Source: Rhodospirillaceae bacterium (GTDB lineage: Bacteria > Pseudomonadota > Alphaproteobacteria > Rhodospirillales > Magnetospirillaceae). From it: a stretch of DNA of 6,981 nucleotides. The notes below the pieces were generated by a model. It worked only from the letters and a program-made list of their open reading frames with translations. It was not told the origin of the DNA and did no database searches. Below are positions 4,154-6,981 of this stretch, in pieces (position 1 is the stretch's first letter; each line of letters starts with the position of its first letter). The DNA lies in the NCBI GenBank assembly GCA_013349735.1, contig DUZC01000265.1, forward strand, positions 1 to 6,981. Reading direction: 5' to 3'. Both the position numbers and the translations under genes were made by a program.

Positions 4154-6981
4154 GCATCCAGGTTCAGCAGATCATCCAGAAGTCCATTCTCCAAGGGCAT
4201 CATCAGAGGCAGGTCGGTCCATAACAGGGCGCAGCGGACGGTTCGTCCGGGATAGATGCAGGCGAGCAGGGCGCGATAGGCCGCCATCTGACGCAGATAG
4301 CCGCGGGGCACCCCGTCCAATCCGCGAGGGGCCGGTCGATCGGTTTTGTAGTCCACCACCAGCACCTCATCGTCTTTTACCAACAGGCGGTCGATACGGC
4401 CACAAATGGTAAGGCCGCCAATCTGGCCGACCACCGGCACTTCCGCACGGCTGCCAGGGCCGAACAGCGCCCCGAAATCAGCGTGACCCAGAACAGCGCC
4501 AACCTCGCCGCAGATTTCCGCTTGCTGCGCGTAACTTAGCCCCCAAGTGCCGCGGCCGAGATAGTCGGCCATGGCCTGCGCCTGTCTTTCCGGGTTCAGG
4601 TCAGGAATCCATTGCAGCAGGTGATGGATAGCCGCGCCACGGCGGAATTGGCGAAGGCTATCTTTGCCGTACGCGGTGCTATGGGTCCCCTCTTCGGCCA
4701 GGCTTTGTGACGGGCTCAAGGGTCTGGGCGGCGTGGGTTCCGCCGGGGCTTTCCTTTTTGCCCAGTCGGGCAGGGTCGGGACAGCGGTTTCCAACAAGGG
4801 ATCCGACGACGCTTCGGCGGCTGCCGTTTGCGGATTGCCAAGGCGCAGGACGGTTCCGGCCGTGGCCTCGGGGCGGGATTGCAGCCAGGGGTCGACCAGG
4901 TTTTCGGCTTGCCCGGTCAGCGCCGCCTCGATCAGTTTATACCAGCAATGTTCGGGGACCGTTTGCCGGCTGGCCCAACCGCAGATGTAAAGACGGTCCT
5001 CCGCCCGGGTCATCGCCACATAAAGCAGGCGGCGATATTCCTGATCACGGCGGATATTGGCGGCCTGGCTGGCTTGCAGGCAAAGCGCATCCTGATCCTG
5101 GGCCCGGGGGGCCCAGACCAAGAGGCCGTCATCACCCAGGGTAAGCAGCCGTTTGGGTTTCCTTGGTACCTGCATGCTGTCGGGCAGAAAGACAATCGGT
5201 GCTTGCAGTCCCTTGGCGCCATGGACGGTCATGATGCGCACCATGCTCTGGCCAGCCTGGTCAAGGTCGCGCTTGATTTCCATCGCGCCTTGCTCAACCC
5301 AGCCGAGAAATCCCTGCAGTGACGGAGGATGGAGCCGTTCATAAGCCAGGGTTAAAGCCATGAATTCATCCAAGGGGTCCTCGGCCTCGAAGCCAAGCCG
5401 GGCTACCAGCCGGGCCCGCCCGCCATTGACCAGAATATGGGCGAACAGATCATGGGGCGGCAGGCGAGCAGCCTTATCCTGCCAGTTTCTCAAAAGACGC
5501 AGGGCTTCTCCGAAAACCGGCTCATGGCTCCTTTGTAAGAGGGCATCCCATAGCCTTCCCTGCCGGCCATGCGCCAAAGTGAAAAGCTGCTCTTCCGTTA
5601 GCCCGATCAACGGCCCTTTTAATACGGTCGCCAGCGTCAGATCGTCTTCGGGCAGGAGCAAACAATTGCCCAGCGCCATCAAATCCATCACCGCCAGCTG
5701 TTCGGTTAACACCATGCGGTCGGCACCGGCAACGGCGATGGACAAGGCCTTCAACTCGCGAACCAGATCTTCGACAAATTCATTACGACGTCTTACCAAA
5801 ACCAATATATCGCCGGGCCGGATGGGTCGTCCCCGCGACAGCAGGATCTCCTTTCCTGCTACCATGGCCTGGATACGACCGGCCACCAGCCGTGCCAGGC
5901 GGCTGCGCGGGCTGTCGCCGCGCACGCGCTCCACCGGTGGTTTCCAAGGGGCCGGATCGTCCTTAGGCCGAGGTTCGATGGCGGGCCATAGTTCAACCAG
6001 ACCGCCGGCGCCGCTGCGCCAGGCCTGGTGATGCAAAGTCTGGCCGGTCGTAACGACACCGTCGGCCCCGGCGGGGCTGTTGAAAACCAGATCGACGGCT
6101 CTTAAAACCGCGGGGGCCGAGCGGAAGGACAGATCCAGACTGACTTCATCCCACCGCTTTTGCGCCGCCGGCACCGTCAGTGCCAGATGCCGTCGCATCG
6201 CCTCAAAACCCTGCGGGTCCGCCCGCTGGAAACTGTAGATCGATTGCTTCGCGTCTCCGACCGCAAAAACCGTTCGTTCGGTGCGGTTGGCGCCCTCGCC
6301 AGCGAAGAACTCCTCGGTCAAGGCCCGGACCACCCGCCATTGTTCGGGATTGGTGTCCTGTGCTTCGTCAATCAGCAAATGGTCAATGCCACCGTCCAGC
6401 TTGTAGAGCACCCAGGCTGAAAACCCTGGTCGTTCCAAAAGCGCAACGGTTAGCGCAACGAGATCATCATAGTCGAGTAATGCCCGGCTATCCTTGGTTT
6501 GCTGATAAGTTGAAAGGATCGCTTGGCCGAGCCGGGCCAAAGCGTCACTTGAAACCACCAACTGGGCGGCTTTCAGCCGTTCCTGGAAAGCCAGCAGTCG
6601 ATGGGATTCTTCTTGCAGCCATTGCAGAGTCCCGGGAAAGCGGCCTTCCACCGCTTTACTGCAGGCTGTCTTTCGCACTTCGCCCTTCTGGGTCAGCACG
6701 GCCGCGGACCAAAGGTTGAAATGGGCCGCCCGGCTGGCCGGATCGGCCAACCAATCCCGCATCTGCTGACCGCGGCGCTGTTCGGCGTCGCTGCCAGAGA
6801 GCAGGGCGACCGCTGCCCGCCGTCCGGCTGCGACGTCAAAACTTGCGTCAGCACAAGCCGAGTTCAGCAAATTCTCGGGGCTTTCTTCGGCATTCAAGCC
6901 GAAATAACGGCGCAAACCGGCCGTCACAGCATCAATGGAGCCGAATTTTTCCATCAGCTGCTGCAAATTATGGCGTTCGCT
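4150..6981 (-). CDS. addA: AddA helicase-nuclease subunit of AddAB double-strand break repair (N-terminus outside window)
   Basis: AddA is the UvrD-like helicase and nuclease subunit of AddAB, which resects double-strand DNA ends for RecA loading, the role RecBCD plays in enterobacteria. The frame is open to the right edge; 943 residues are visible of an expected 1,150-1,200. Motif I (Walker A) and the start lie outside. Counting from the edge: motif II IDEAQD (204-209), motif III GDAKQS (242-247), motif IV LSFRS (284-288), motif V VHGAKG (586-591), motif VI YVAMTRAEDRLY (654-665). A proline-rich linker (about 736-759) leads to a RecB-family PD-(D/E)XK nuclease domain with His786, Glu847, GRIDR with Asp864, VDYKTD with Asp877 and Lys879, and Gln898/Tyr902 in RQMAAY. 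Helicase and nuclease motifs in this part are complete, so both activities are expected. The partner addB is commonly next to addA, here presumably beyond the right edge. No terminator follows, so read-through into trxA is possible. Confidence 0.95.
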   Translation of the reverse strand, partial: SERHNLQQLMEKFGSIDAVTAGLRRYFGLNAEESPENLLNSACADASFDVAAGRRAAVALLSGSDAEQRRGQQMRDWLADPASRAAHFNLWSAAVLTQKGEVRKTACSKAVEGRFPGTLQWLQEESHRLLAFQERLKAAQLVVSSDALARLGQAILSTYQQTKDSRALLDYDDLVALTVALLERPGFSAWVLYKLDGGIDHLLIDEAQDTNPEQWRVVRALTEEFFAGEGANRTERTVFAVGDAKQSIYSFQRADPQGFEAMRRHLALTVPAAQKRWDEVSLDLSFRSAPAVLRAVDLVFNSPAGADGVVTTGQTLHHQAWRSGAGGLVELWPAIEPRPKDDPAPWKPPVERVRGDSPRSRLARLVAGRIQAMVAGKEILLSRGRPIRPGDILVLVRRRNEFVEDLVRELKALSIAVAGADRMVLTEQLAVMDLMALGNCLLLPEDDLTLATVLKGPLIGLTEEQLFTLAHGRQGRLWDALLQRSHEPVFGEALRLLRNWQDKAARLPPHDLFAHILVNGGRARLVARLGFEAEDPLDEFMALTLAYERLHPPSLQGFLGWVEQGAMEIKRDLDQAGQSMVRIMTVHGAKGLQAPIVFLPDSMQVPRKPKRLLTLGDDGLLVWAPRAQDQDALCLQASQAANIRRDQEYRRLLYVAMTRAEDRLYICGWASRQTVPEHCWYKLIEAALTGQAENLVDPWLQSRPEATAGTVLRLGNPQTAAAEASSDPLLETAVPTLPDWAKRKAPAEPTPPRPLSPSQSLAEEGTHSTAYGKDSLRQFRRGAAIHHLLQWIPDLNPERQAQAMADYLGRGTWGLSYAQQAEICGEVGAVLGHADFGALFGPGSRAEVPVVGQIGGLTICGRIDRLLVKDDEVLVVDYKTDRPAPRGLDGVPRGYLRQMAAYRALLACIYPGRTVRCALLWTDLPLMMPLENGLLDDLLNLDA

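Noticed and set aside
3711..4412. Open frame of 233 codons on the + strand across the folC end, trxA and the addA end
   Set aside because: It crosses three well-identified genes in the wrong frame or on the wrong strand, and the product is low-complexity Arg/Gly/Pro-rich sequence.
5360..6031. Open frame of 223 codons on the + strand, opposite addA
   Set aside because: It lies fully inside the strongly supported addA gene. Its translation is rich in Ser, Arg, Pro and Ala with no motif, as expected for an antisense frame in GC-rich coding DNA. The same applies to the + strand frames at 4664-4990, 4707-5144, 4828-5322 and 6180-6719.
6964..6966. TTG (minus strand) as start codon of addA
   Set aside because: The frame continues to the window edge and the helicase Walker A motif is still missing, so the true start is outside.
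1..6981. Search for a CRISPR array, insertion sequence, tRNA, phage or defence island
   Set aside because: No spaced direct repeats, terminal inverted repeats, transposase, tRNA-like folds or foreign-looking base composition were seen. Coding fills nearly the whole window with housekeeping genes. AddAB acts in DNA repair and can degrade phage DNA, but that is its known role and not a new system.

Overview
The window looks like an ordinary stretch of housekeeping chromosome from an alphaproteobacterium, most likely near the Rhodospirillales. Three things support this: GC content clearly above 50% (judged by eye, not counted), proteins that read like alphaproteobacterial versions throughout, and the gene order trpB-trpA-accD-folC facing trxA-addA, which is common in that class. 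The placement is inference; a database search was not possible. I found no RNA gene, insertion sequence, CRISPR array or phage gene, and no sign of an undescribed system.

Left part, + strand, 1-3759: the 3' part of trpB (tryptophan synthase beta, cut by the window edge), then complete trpA (tryptophan synthase alpha), accD (acetyl-CoA carboxylase carboxyltransferase beta) and folC (dihydrofolate/folylpolyglutamate synthase). The genes are almost fused: trpB/trpA share ATGA, trpA/accD are 9 bases apart, and accD/folC share GTGA. This implies one transcript with translational coupling. It puts the last steps of tryptophan synthesis, the first committed step of fatty-acid synthesis and folate polyglutamylation under shared control. 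The operon must begin left of the window.

Junction, 3760-3779: only 20 bases separate the convergent stops of folC and trxA. A GC-rich hairpin here includes the end of trxA and is followed, on the minus strand, by a short T tract.

Right part, - strand, 6981-3780: addA (helicase-nuclease subunit A of the AddAB double-strand-break repair enzyme, missing its N-terminus at the right edge), then trxA (thioredoxin). A good sigma70-like promoter for trxA (TTGACG, 17 bases, TAGAGT) begins on the addA stop codon, so trxA can probably be expressed independently of addA. No gene-free stretch reaches 300 bases; the largest gap is the 55 bases between addA and trxA.
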